Below, one piece after another: positions 12,090-22,800 of a DNA stretch of 64,000 nt. The stretch's first letter is position 1, and each line of letters starts with the position of its first letter. The notes under the pieces were generated by a model, which did not search any database, was not told the DNA's origin, and saw only the letters and a list, made by a program, of their open reading frames with translations. The DNA comes from Cladochytrium replicatum (lineage: Eukaryota > Chytridiomycota > Chytridiomycetes > Cladochytriales > Cladochytriaceae), in contig JAHLKD010000143.1 in the NCBI GenBank assembly GCA_025526935.1, positions 23,169-87,168 of the forward strand. The letters run 5' to 3'. Position numbers and translations under genes: made by a program.

Positions 12090-12330
12090 CATTACTCGTT
12101 GTCCCGTAGAAAGAGTCTTGGACCATTCTTCGTATGCAGGGAAATCAGTGTAGCCGCGGCTACGAGGCACATCTTTTCCGCCATAGAGCATGGTCATATC
12201 GAGGGCATTGTCAAGAGGTTTGCCTTTGAACAACCGCTCGGGTAGATCAGGTGTTCGGATGAAGGGAAGGCCGAAAGAAATGAGGTCCGCTTTCCCGGAT
12301 TTCACAAACTCTTCTGCCTCCACACTCACA
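12090..12330 (-). pseudogene. Old Yellow Enzyme (NADH:flavin oxidoreductase) C-terminal fragment
   Basis: The minus-strand frame reads EEFVKSGKADLISFGLPFI, then TPDLPERLFKGKPLDNALD, MLYGGKD and GYTDFPAYEEW. This is the C-terminal FMN-barrel end of OYE family NADPH dehydrogenases. Only about 75 codons remain, with no N-terminal barrel. It is fused to unrelated sequence on both sides, so it is a gene fragment. Confidence 0.7.
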
Positions 12331-12640
12331 GCGTGCCTTTTCCCCTCCTACTCCACCTCCCTCAAAACTTTGTCCAGCACTGGCAAAAATTCCACCCGAT
12401 GATCGCGTCCTCATTGTCTTGCAATATCGAGATGTTGCGCAGACACGCAACGGTGGCGATCTGGAGATCCGGTAGGCAGGCGATCATCTGCTCATCTTCC
12501 ATCGTACGAATTTCATCCGGATCTCTCGACACAACCCCAACAAGTCTTTCCATGATCCCGGCCTTGCAGATCCCTCCCCGATGTCCTTCGGACGTCGCAA
12601 GATTCCTCACCAGCCTTCCTTTAAGGTAGTAAATTCCTTA
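12331..12640 (-). pseudogene. Second VAC8-like armadillo fragment, opposite strand
   Basis: The minus-strand frame includes MRNLATSEGHRGGICKAGIM, then PDLQIATVACLRNISILQDN, and after a frame change a short LPVLDKVLREV-like helix. It corresponds to the VAC8 repeats RNLAS...VACIRNISI...GFLKPLV. One of these repeats is also present in the plus-strand fragment at 11.9 kb with a different sequence. The two pieces are therefore diverged paralogous fragments and not halves of one inverted gene. Confidence 0.55.
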
Positions 12641-12861
12641 GCACAGAACTCGTGAAGCAGTTACCGCGAACTCGGCGCGAACAGAGTCGATACAAATGAT
12701 TCGGCTGGTTCTGAGAGGCGAAAAGTTTTTCTGTCCATTGAAATAGCGGCGGTTGTTGCGGAGAAGATTCGCTATGAGTTACATCCATTCGTATTTTACA
12801 GTCTATTTGTATATAGCTATTTATCTATTTTTCTACGTCCCTAAATTTTCATAGTGCAAAG

Positions 12862-14503
12862 ATGAGGCCAACCTCGACGATTTTCCGAGCAAACTATCCC
12901 CCGAGTCTTTGCTGGAGTTCAAACCGGCGTTCCGTCCTGGCCGTCGCATGCTCCTCGGGCTCACCTCTCCGATCTCAATCACACTTGCCCGGGCTAGCAC
13001 CACCCCAATACTCAACCACTGCACCTATTCAACCAAACGCTTCGACAAGCGGCCCAGTAGTGTTCAACCGTTACGTCAAGAAACTCCAGCGGGATCGTGC
13101 TTCGGGCGTCGATTCGAACGTGGAGAAGTCGCGGCAGGCGGATTATCTCAAAGACGAAGTTGCCGAGCGCGTTGTCGATCGATTATTGGTGCGCAAAAAC
13201 GAAACCTTTCGATCAGTGATTGGATAGTGGTTCGAGCTGATGACGGTTTTTTTTTTGTGCGTAGGATATCAAGAGACGGTTCGGGAATGTGCTGGATCTG
13301 GGATCGGGAGCAGGCCATATAGTAAAATGCCTCACACCGGAGCTCGTCCAACGTCTAACGATGCTTGATTCCTCTGGTGAGGCTCAAATATACAGTAACG
13401 AAAATGAAGAAGTCTGACAAGTTGACTTGTCAGAGAAAATCTTGAATCGGGACGCTGAGTTGTCAACAAAAGTCCCAGTTACCCGCGTGCTCGGCGACGA
13501 AGAATCGCTTCTAGAGCATTTCCCTGAATCCAGTTTCGACGCTGTCCTGAGTAACATGAGTTTGCACTGGGTAAACGATCTACCGGGTGCACTGATCCAG
13601 GCTCGGAAGGTCTTGAAGCCAGATTGTGCATTCATTGGGGCGATTTTAGGCAACGATACGCTGTATGAGCTGAGGTATACTAGAAGAACTCTTTAACTTG
13701 CCAAGTTATCTGACCTATCGTTATATTAGGACATCCTTGCAGCTTGCGGAAACTGAAAGGAAAGGCGGAATTGCAGCACACGTTTCGCCAATGACAGGTT
13801 AGGCACAGAGCGTGGTGCATCTCTTTGCTGGACTACTCTGACGTTTGAGGTGATAGACGTTCGAGATATGGCGTCCTTATTACAACGGGCGGGCTTCACG
13901 CTCACAACAGGTATTAAAAGGTAGCTCAAATCTCAAAGCTATGCTCAAACCAATTTCAGTTGACGTCGATGAGATCGTGATCAGCTATCCATCCATGTTT
14001 GAGCTCCTTGAGGATCTGCAGCAAATGGGCGAGAACAATGCGATCTTAAATAGGTAGTTGATTTTGTACTTAGATTTTTGAAGGCATGAGTGTTCTGATT
14101 GGGCGATTTGTAATTCCGGAAAGGGCGCCATTGTCGAGGGATGTATTGCTCTCCGCAGCATCAATATACAAAGGTAAGTATGAGCATGGCGGAGAGCGTT
14201 TTAACCATTAATCACGGACCTATTGTAACAGCAGTCTATGGAAACGAAGATGGCTCGATTCCTGCTACCTTCGACGTAAGCGTTGGATGGAGACCCAAAT
14301 TTTCAACTTGTATTGACCTGTTTTGTGCTGCTTTTAGGTGATCTATATGGTACGCCTGCTTTTAAAGAGCGGTAATTGAACAGAGTTTGACATTTGCGTG
14401 ATTGGTCTAGATTGGATGGAGTCCAGATCCGAGCCAACCGAAACCGAAGGAGCGAGGTTCAGCAACTGTGTCGTTGAAGAACACTTTGGAGAATAATTCA
14501 TAA
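12862..14503 (+). CDS. NDUFAF5: NDUFAF5-like SAM-dependent methyltransferase-fold complex I assembly factor
   Basis: Mitochondrial matrix protein of the class I methyltransferase fold. The family (NDUFAF5) acts in complex I assembly, in humans by hydroxylating an Arg of NDUFS7. The first about 60 residues are rich in R and S with few acids, as in a presequence. FNRYVKKLQRDRA follows, then motif I VLDLGSGAGHIVKCL, SNMSLHWVNDLPGAL, ILGNDTLYELR, VDVDEIVISYPSMFELLEDL and YGNEDGSIPATFDVIYMIGW, ending ENNS. The small exons include an apparent 12-nt micro-exon at 14338-14349 encoding VIYM. The C-terminal QPKPKERGSATVSLKN motif is typical of the family. No frameshift is seen. Confidence 0.9.
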
Positions 14504-15472
14504 ACCTTTGGAAAGAAGTGTTTCGCCATAGCTTTTATATATGTTTGGTGAATGATTCGAGTTGGAGATGTTAGTTTAGAGATATCGTTGGCAAACTTGA
14601 GAAGATATTTTGACCAATACAGATCAACTAGCCCATGTCGATGAGTCTCGCGACGAGGAGCTCTGCATCCTCGCTTCCGGTTTAACTGTGCTGACTTACT
14701 TTCACAGATGGCACAGAATCTGAGGACTTGGAAGACTGGTCGCTGGACTAGCAACACCTGTACAGAAACCGTTGCAATTGGACGAGCAACGACGGCGAAG
14801 GGGCTGTTTTGGAGGAGGTAAGTATTCAAATCGGTTTAATTGTATCTCGTTTAATGGTTCCAGCTGAGATAGCGAGCAAGGCCGATATTATTTATAATAC
14901 TTCTGATTGGATGAAGCATACTGCAATGCAATGCTGGACTTGCCCATCCGGCCTCTGATTACTTGCTCCAGGCTCAACTAGCTGCTTCTGAACCTGCTTC
15001 GATATGATTCAAACAGGAAACTTTGGCAGACGATTGTCTGACCGTCATAATTAAATCATGAGTAAAATTGTTAGGTGTGCTAGTGTTTTGATTTAAATAC
15101 TTGCTATCGTGGTGGAAGTGGGGCTAGAAGATCCACAGTAGGAGTATACATTGCTTCGAAGAGTGTTTCTTCTGTAGGTGTAAAGTGGATCGAATGGCTG
15201 TTGAACAAGCGACGCTGTCTCAAATAGGCATTTTCCTGATCTAACATTGTTGCATTCTCTGAGTTCCTCCGACAATTCATTCGGAGAGAAAATTCCTGAG
15301 CCTGGATCAAACATGGAGGGAATAAAGTTTTCTGGTCTGTCCTTGATGTTGATTACAACAGGAACTAGATGATCACTTTTGGAGCTTTCAGCAAGCTCCA
15401 GCCCTCTCAATCTCTGTCAGCACATACGTACCTGGATGGGCACCGACACACAATCATTCCAAGAGCTACTTC
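14504..15472. other. Intergenic region between NDUFAF5 and the WWK-repeat gene
   Basis: AT-rich in part and without a recognised gene. It holds one 105-codon minus-strand frame (15093-15410), described separately. Confidence 0.5.
15093..15410 (-). CDS. Hypothetical short ORF
   Basis: 105 codons, 62 bp downstream of the WWK-repeat gene on the same strand. The product (MRGLELAESSKSDHLVPVVI...) has no signal peptide, membrane segment or motif I recognise. It may be a chance frame or part of a spliced transcript. Confidence 0.2.
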   Translation of the reverse strand: MRGLELAESSKSDHLVPVVINIKDRPENFIPSMFDPGSGIFSPNELSEELRECNNVRSGKCLFETASLVQQPFDPLYTYRRNTLRSNVYSYCGSSSPTSTTIASI

Positions 15473-16723
15473 CTATTCATCGAAATCAGGGTCACTCCGA
15501 ATCCATTTATGCAACCATTGCCATTTTCCCCTCAAATACACACCACTGTCAAACCACCATTCCCGAATCTCACGACTGACAAACAGGACCGAAAAGCGTG
15601 TGGCCTTCAACTTGAGCCCACCATGTTTCCACCACTCCAATACCTCAACAAGTCCGTTGTGGCTCGCATTGTCCATTGATTTTGAACTCCATTTCAATTG
15701 CAATCCACTCTTCTTCCACCATTCTAGAATCTCGAGTTGTCTGTGGACAGGGAAGAGCAATAACTCGCTAGCGATGTCCAGAGAGAGCGTCGTGTATCGA
15801 AGCTCCAATCCACTGCTCTTCCACCAATCTAGGACCTCGATACGGCCCTTGATATTCCCGTCCATACTGGCTATTTGGTCAATTGCGGCAGTAGTGTACT
15901 TCAGATCCAGCCCGCTCTGCTTCCACCACTCCAAAACATGGGGATGACCCCGGTAGCTGGCGTTGTTCATCGCGGTTTCGTCCCAGAACATGAGAGGCCC
16001 GCTACTCTTCCACCATTCCAGAACTTGCACGTGTCCACCTGCGGATGCACCACGGATCGCGCTCGTCGCTAGCGCCTCAGCTTCATGCCTGGAGCCCAGA
16101 TATTTTAAACCAGACGATTTCCACCACTGCAGCACTGCAACATGACCAGAGCCGGATGCGTTTTCAATTGATCTGGTTGAGTAGTTTGGCGGTAGACCGC
16201 TTTTACTCCACCATTCCAAAACATCCACGTTTCCGCGTTCATTCGCCAGATCCAGCGAGTAATGTGACCACTTCAATTCCAGCCCGCTTTTCTTCCACCG
16301 TTCAAGCCCGTCGACGGAGCACACCACTGATCGTACTCGAGCTGCCATCCAGAGTTCTTCCACCACTCCACTCCAGAAGATCGATCCGGTTATTCTCGGA
16401 GCAATGCTTCGTCGCACCGGATGATAGTCTGCACAGCTCTTCGGGAGTCGGTTTTGCAATGTCGGCCACTCTTTGTAGAGGTCGAGGAGCTCGAGATCGT
16501 TTGCTTTTGAAGGAGGGATGAGGCAATCTTTGAAGGGTACGAGGCCAAGCTGGACGTGGCGAAAACGGAATGAAGTAGCGATGCGAAAGGCATGCTTTGG
16601 GTTGTTGAGGTTGCGGGCAAGGATGGTGAGGATTCGTTCGGTTATTTCGGTGGAGATTCGAGGTAGAACTGCTATAGCTATGGGATTGTGCTGGTGAGGT
16701 TTGTTGGTGCAGCTCAACCCCAT
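15473..16723 (-). CDS. Ankyrin-like tandem-repeat protein with V-L-E-W-W-K-x-S-G units
   Basis: An N-terminal helical segment (LPRISTEITERILTIL, F-box-like in spacing) is followed by about eight tandem units of roughly 33-40 residues. Each has the plan S-x-x-A/S-x-x-x-A-S-x-x-G-H-V-x-V-L-E-W-W-K-x-S-G-L-x-L-K-Y. Examples are HVQVLEWWKSSG, HPHVLEWWKQSG, RIEVLDWWKSSG and LEILEWWKKSG. The pattern is a degenerate ankyrin repeat; similar arrays are abundant in chytrid genomes, with no established function. I set the start at 16723 (MGLSCTNKPHQ); the frame stays open upstream to 16894 but would then overlap the NUP gene start. Intronless, about 416 aa. The last unit is shortened (IREWWFDSG). Confidence 0.7.
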   Translation of the reverse strand: MGLSCTNKPHQHNPIAIAVLPRISTEITERILTILARNLNNPKHAFRIATSFRFRHVQLGLVPFKDCLIPPSKANDLELLDLYKEWPTLQNRLPKSCADYHPVRRSIAPRITGSIFWSGVVEELWMAARVRSVVCSVDGLERWKKSGLELKWSHYSLDLANERGNVDVLEWWSKSGLPPNYSTRSIENASGSGHVAVLQWWKSSGLKYLGSRHEAEALATSAIRGASAGGHVQVLEWWKSSGPLMFWDETAMNNASYRGHPHVLEWWKQSGLDLKYTTAAIDQIASMDGNIKGRIEVLDWWKSSGLELRYTTLSLDIASELLLFPVHRQLEILEWWKKSGLQLKWSSKSMDNASHNGLVEVLEWWKHGGLKLKATRFSVLFVSREIREWWFDSGVYLRGKWQWLHKWIRSDPDFDE

Positions 16724-16828
16724 CAATGAATGCAAATGCCCGTCAACGGAAAGCGTGGAGTGAAACTTCGAAGACCTCTCGAAATAAAAAATAGCGCAGC
16801 TGTGGCTTAAATCCAACCTTCGACGGCG
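16724..16828. promoter_or_regulatory. Divergent promoter interval, WWK-repeat gene / NUP214-like gene
   Basis: About 105 bp separate the preferred start codons of the two divergent genes. No core motif is evident. The assignment depends on both start-codon choices. Confidence 0.35.
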
Positions 16829-19800
16829 ATGGCACCCATCCACGAGCGATCGGGAATGGCGGAGAACAAGGAGGCATGCGGAGAATGAAAGCATCGATTC
16901 TTACTAACAATATCTCACAGGGCCTGTTCGAGCTGTGCGAGGTGCGCGAAAATGCAAAAGTCCGCGCCTTCGATACTGCAGGAGCAGCACAGCTAGAGCT
17001 ACCGCCAAAGGTCAACCTGCTCTCCGTATCCCAATCTTATGGATTCGCCGTGTATGCCTCAGACAAAGGTGTATTCATTCTGCAATCAAAGTTTGTTTTC
17101 TTAACGTCAATCTGTTCACAGGGTTGCACTATGTCGAGACCAAGAGCATTGGTGGGGCTGCACATGCCGCGGATAAAGGAAAGATTGCGAATTTGGATGG
17201 CGTGGCGGTTACGCCGTTGCCAAAGGGTTCCGGAGGTGTATACCACGTTCGATTATCGGGAAACGACTTGATTGTGTGTGTTGGGACGAAAGCCGGGCAG
17301 TTGCTAAAGTACCGGACATCTGACCTGAAGGTGCGTACTCTTTTTCTCTCTCGAAATTGTGTTCTGGCTGACAATTTTGGTTTGATAGGCTGGAAATGCT
17401 CAACCGATATTGATTGTCAGCTGCGCGTCGGGCAACGTGTCAATCTCAGATGTAGCACCCAATCCAAGCGCTGATTCAGATACTACAGCTATTCTGGTGT
17501 CTGACGGTTTCGTGCTGATCCACTCTGACCAATCAGGTTTGAAACCACTTCCAGTATCAAACGTCACTTCAAGTACGTCGAGCCCTTAACCTGTTTTCAG
17601 TAAATCTGATCACTGTCAATTTAGTCTGCTGGAGCACAAAGGGAAAGCAGATCGCTTGCGGAACTCGCGGAGGGACAATTTTGCAGTTTCAACCAGATGG
17701 CCAGCAGAAAAACACGCTTCCCTCCCCTTCAAACATTTCGGATCCGGTGAACGTCGCCGGACTTCTCTGGATTGAGACCGCAGTCTTTTTCGTGGTTTAC
17801 GCGACTGTCGACGACGAAGGATATGTTATGGATCTGGTTTACTATGTGTTGTCACAGACAAAAGTGGGCGATGTGGTATGTTATCATAAACGTTCTAAAT
17901 TCATGTGGACAATCAAGATACTAAGTATGTTGATTTATTAGAAAAATATCGTGCACAAAGAAATTATCGACGCACCAATGGAAAACGCTCCGCACGTCTA
18001 CCTCCAGCTCTTACGTAACTGGCGCCAATCCTACACTGTTTTTTTAGCTTACAGCAACAGCGAATCCATCAACGTGTTTGGTTGCGAGCCTGGGGGCGGC
18101 TGGTCTGTTTACGAAATCGAGGAGGTTAAACGCGCATCGGTACCCCTCGACCCGGAATCTCAGGAACAGACTCATATCGTTGGACTAGCGATCGATTACA
18201 CCAATGAGATTTTGTTGCCTCCGCCGCCTGGAGCGGATCCGCTTCCCCCGCTGCCTTTGTTCATGTTCTTGACGGACGCCGGCGTGTTTTGCGCGTATCA
18301 TGTTGCGAACCTCGAGGCGGTGAAGTCTGGAATCCTGCCGCCTATGGTGAAACCCGCCTCGCTGCCAAGCTCAGCCGGGAGTGGCTCGACTTCGACATTG
18401 GGGAAACCTTCCGCACCGGGCACAGGTTTTCCTACCATGAGTAGCTCGCCAGGAGAAGCTACACCTGTGGGTACGAATGTATTTGGGAAGCCGTCCTTCG
18501 GAGGTGCTGCACCGTCCTTTGGTATCCCATCATTTGGAACTCCTTCGCTTGGCGGTGGTGCTGCTGGTACATCAGTCAGCGGCACACCAGCATTTGGTGC
18601 ACCTTCACTTGGTGGAACGCCGTCCTTCGGGGAGGGCCCAAGCTTCTCTTCGACAACTTTGGGATCACTTACTTCGGGGCAATCCACTACACCGTCATTC
18701 GGTAGTTCACTGGGATTCGTTAGCGGGAAACCGCTTGGATCGCTTGCCGCGACTCCAGGTGGTAGTGCAGCGAAACCGGATGCGCCAACTCCGACGCCTG
18801 CTCCCCAGTTCGGATTGAAGCCTGCCACAACTCTTGGATCGACCACAGGGACGCCGACACAACCTGCGAGCACTAGTGCGTCAAAGTTTGGTTTGGACTC
18901 GTCGAAGCTTGGCTCCAGCACAACGTCAGCAGCGGCACCTACACTTTCACAGACTGCCGCGAATCCATTACAGTCCGCATTGAAGCCTTCAGGAGGTTTT
19001 GGCGCTCTCTTTGGATCGGTAACTTAAATCATACTGCTGTTCGTTGAATTTCTCATTTTGTAACCTCAGACTCACGCCAGCTCCGCCGCTAACCCCAGGC
19101 CTGAGAGCAGGTCCGGTGGATCTGATACTGGTGCACCAAAGCCAATTAGCTTCAATACCGGCTCTGCCGCGGCAGCTGCTAAACCGACACAAGCATCTGA
19201 TGTATTCAAACCGTCCCTCGCGTCACAAGATGCGCAAGTACGTCCTCCTACAGAGAATGTTCCAGCGAGCGTTGGAGCAGAGATGCTCTTGAGAAAGTTT
19301 GACGAGATCTACGCCGATTTCAGTGCCGATATGTCCGCTGTGAGTATTCACGTGAACTTAAAATATTGGTGGTTTCAACTGACAACAAAACTGCATCAAG
19401 CTGAAGGATTATGTGATTGACCTCCGGAAACTCATTGGCGCCGCTGAAACAACGACAGCGGCATTAGATCTGAAGGACTTGCGAGGTACAACGCTCGGGG
19501 ATCTCGGGAGCTTACAACCTTTGTTGAAGAAGATGGTTGAATCGGCGGAGACTCGAGTCGCTAGCGCGAGAGCAATGAATGGAAAGAGTGAATCTGTCAA
19601 AGAGAGCATTTTGCAAGGTTTGAGTGAGTCTGCCGTGCTGAATGCGATTTGACTAACTTTGATCGCGGGTTTCGCTTCGCTTAGTGCAAGGGAAAGGTGC
19701 GGAGATACAGGCGAGATGGACGGTGTATAAGGATCCGGCGATAGTTTCGGCAATTGAGAACAGGGAGCTTGGGCCTGAACAGGAAGAGCTGAAAAGGAAA

Positions 19801-22800
19801 CTCAACTCGAAAAGCCAGGTGAGGATAAAGTGTTCAAAAATTGATTTTGTGTTGATGTTTTGACTCCAGGCGCTTGATATGAACATCGACGGGGTCGAAG
19901 ATGTTATGCATGATGCTCGGGAACGATTCCGAAACATCGATCGACGTTTACTCCTGTGAGTTTGTTCTAAACTATTAATTTGGATGTTCTTGACCTTTGG
20001 TTGTTCAGTGCACCAGATTTCGATGTGATCTGTCGCACCATCCGCAGGATTTCAGAGTCTACCCTCGCTACATCCGACACTCTCGACGGTATCACGAAAG
20101 GTCTCGATGCGATGAATATTGCAGTTCCCTCAAAGCATCACGTCGGATCACCGCCACGCGACCGTACCACGGGCTCCCAACTCCGATCGAAGCGCTCTGG
20201 TGTCTTCGGGCTCACTGATGGGTTCGCTACTGGACCTGAAGACGAGGATGCCCGAGATGACGCCGCAAAGGATCAACCCTCAGCCCAGATCCTCGCGCGA
20301 ATGAATGAGAGGCAGAAGATACGAATGAGGCTGCAGGGACGGAAGGGTGGTCTAGAAAGCGTTGTGAAGAGCGGTGTGGGTAAGTCGGATGGTGTTGTTG
20401 GAACCAAGGGTGTTGTCGAATTGCGCCCTGCACTGAAAGGCACTGTTGTTCAACAACCGTCGCCTGCTCCGTCTTCCAACTTAACCCCACAAAAGAGTGA
20501 AGAGAAATCAGCTTTTGGAGGGTTCGGAGGTTTCGGGGTTGGATCAACGTCACCCTCACCCGCTTTTGGAGCCACAGGAGGAATGTTGGGGGGAATCAGT
20601 TCTGGATCTGGGTCCAAATCGACCACTCCGTCATTTGGCGTAGTGTCGTCGATCAGCTTCAACGCTGCTGCTCCCAAAGATCGGGAGCCGATATCGATCC
20701 CAGCGTTCGGGAAGCCAGCGTCTCTCGGTCAGTCTGCCTCAGCATCTGCACCTGCACCTGCACCTCGCCCCGCTTTCGGTGTATTTGCCACATCAATTAT
20801 TGCGAAATCACCTTTGTCACAGCGTGTTAACATCAATCCTGGGGATGTACAATCTGAAGAAGACGATGGAGAAGGAGAGGAATACGATGAGGATGAAGAG
20901 GAGGAGGAGCAGGAGGGAGAAGAAGAAGATGGAGAGCTGGAAGATGAGAGTGCGTATTTGGAGAGCGAAACCGCAGAAGACGAAGAAGACGGCGAAGCGG
21001 ATGAAGAAGATGCAGAGTATGATCGAGTTCCAGAGTTTCCGAGGAAAACCGATGAGAAGAAATCGGATTTGTGGGCCCCGAAACCCATTTCATTCGACTT
21101 AGGTAAGAAGCCCGCACCTGCAACCGCAGCGTCGTTGGGACTATCATCGTTCTCCACGGCTGGATCTGGAGCTGCAAGCTTCGGCTCAAAAGATTCCGCC
21201 GGGTCGGGTATAACTTTCCCGACTTTCAAATTCGCAGGGGATACCACGGATGAGAAGGGTTCTGAGATATTCAAGCCAAGCATCTCGTTCAACTCAACTG
21301 CCTCAGGACCGTTTGGATCGTTTGGTAAAACGGCCATTGCGACGGCCGATTCTAAAACAGAACGGCCTAAACCCAATATTTCGTTCACCCCGACGGGCTC
21401 GTCGCCATTCGGAGTGTCTAGTTCTACTTCGTCGACAAATGAAGCCGTAAAGAACGAGTCGAAATCAGAACCTTTCAAACCATCCGGCTCAGCCTTGTTT
21501 GGTGCTGCTGCAACTAGGGACCCCGGACAGGCTGAAGTGAAAGCGGAGACTCCGAAACTTGCATTTTCTTTCAACACAACTGGTTCTTCGTTGTTTGGAG
21601 CTTCCGCCGGAGCGACAACCGCGGAATCAGGAAAGACAGAATCGAAATCGGAGACCCCGAAACTCGCGTTTTCATTCAACACAACCGGGTCTTTATTGTT
21701 TGGTGCTGCATCGTCGACTGCCGAATCCGGAAAGACCGAATCGAAAGCCGAGACACCGCGACCTGCGATTTCATTCAACACTGCATCTGCTTTGTTTGGT
21801 GCAGCTTCGGCTACCGAATCTGGAAAAAGTGATTCTAAAGCAGAGACTGCAAAACCCGCTATTTCGTTTAACACTGGATCTTCGTTGTTTGGCGCATCTA
21901 CGGGAAGCAACTCTCCAAAGTTTGGTGGTGGCACATTATTCGGTGGTGTTGAATCTAAAACAAGCACACCCCCAACAACATCTGCAACGACTCCTATGGG
22001 TATGGCTGTTGCTGCCTCAACATCGGGAGCTCCGAAAGCTTCGAGCTCTCCATTTGGCGGATCAGCGGCATCTGCTGGAGATGGTATGAAGTTTTCATTC
22101 CTTGCAAACCCAGGTACGCCAAGCGCACCTGGTAGTCCAGCCAAGAGCCCGAAAGGAGAAGCTTCACCCTTATCCAGCGCCAATACCTCACCGAAGGCGA
22201 AGCCGTGCACGGAGGAGAAGAGTCCCGAGGCAAAGCCTTCGTTAGCAGCCTTCTCTCTCGGGGGAGGATTCGGAGGAAGCCCAATCCCTGCTTTTGGTTC
22301 TTTGGTGTCTGCTGCCAATTATGCAAATACCTCCCAGGAAGCCGGTAATGGGCATGGCTCACCTTTCGCCGGATTTGCGGCCGCCAGGTCCATTCTGCCA
22401 ACTATGTCGCCTCCGAAACCCGAGTCAGAAAAGAAAGCCGAGGATGTCAAAACTGACAGCGAGAAAATTTCATCATTGACGTCTAGCAAGAAACTGACAC
22501 AGAAATCGAGCCCACTGGTTGCAGCCAAAACAACGTCGTTCAGTTTCGCTCCAACGCTTAACACTGCGGAGCACCCCGAATCGGTGAAGCCAGACAACAG
22601 ACCTCCGTCGCAGGTGTTCGGTGCAACGCTTGGAACCGGTACTTTTGGGTCCTCGCTGAAGAGCTCTTCGATGTCGCCAAAAGCTCCCGGATCCAGCGGT
22701 ACTGCGGAGCAAGGCACTGAAGAGCTGAAAACCAAGCATGCAGAAACCAGGGGAACCGAAGGTTTGAAAGAAGCTTCTGCCAGCCAATCCGACAAGGTTG

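Noticed and set aside
11000-12640. One VAC8 gene split by an inversion
   Set aside because: The same repeat (RNLTS/RNLAT) occurs in both pieces with different sequences, so a simple inversion of one gene does not fit.
18298-18921. 207-codon minus-strand open frame
   Set aside because: Antisense of the first FG region of the nucleoporin, with repetitive Pro/Gly composition caused by the sense repeats.
20729-22318. 529-codon minus-strand open frame inside the nucleoporin
   Set aside because: It is the antisense shadow of the FG/Ser-rich repeat exon; low-complexity D/E/P/A composition mirrors the sense codons, and no motif is present.
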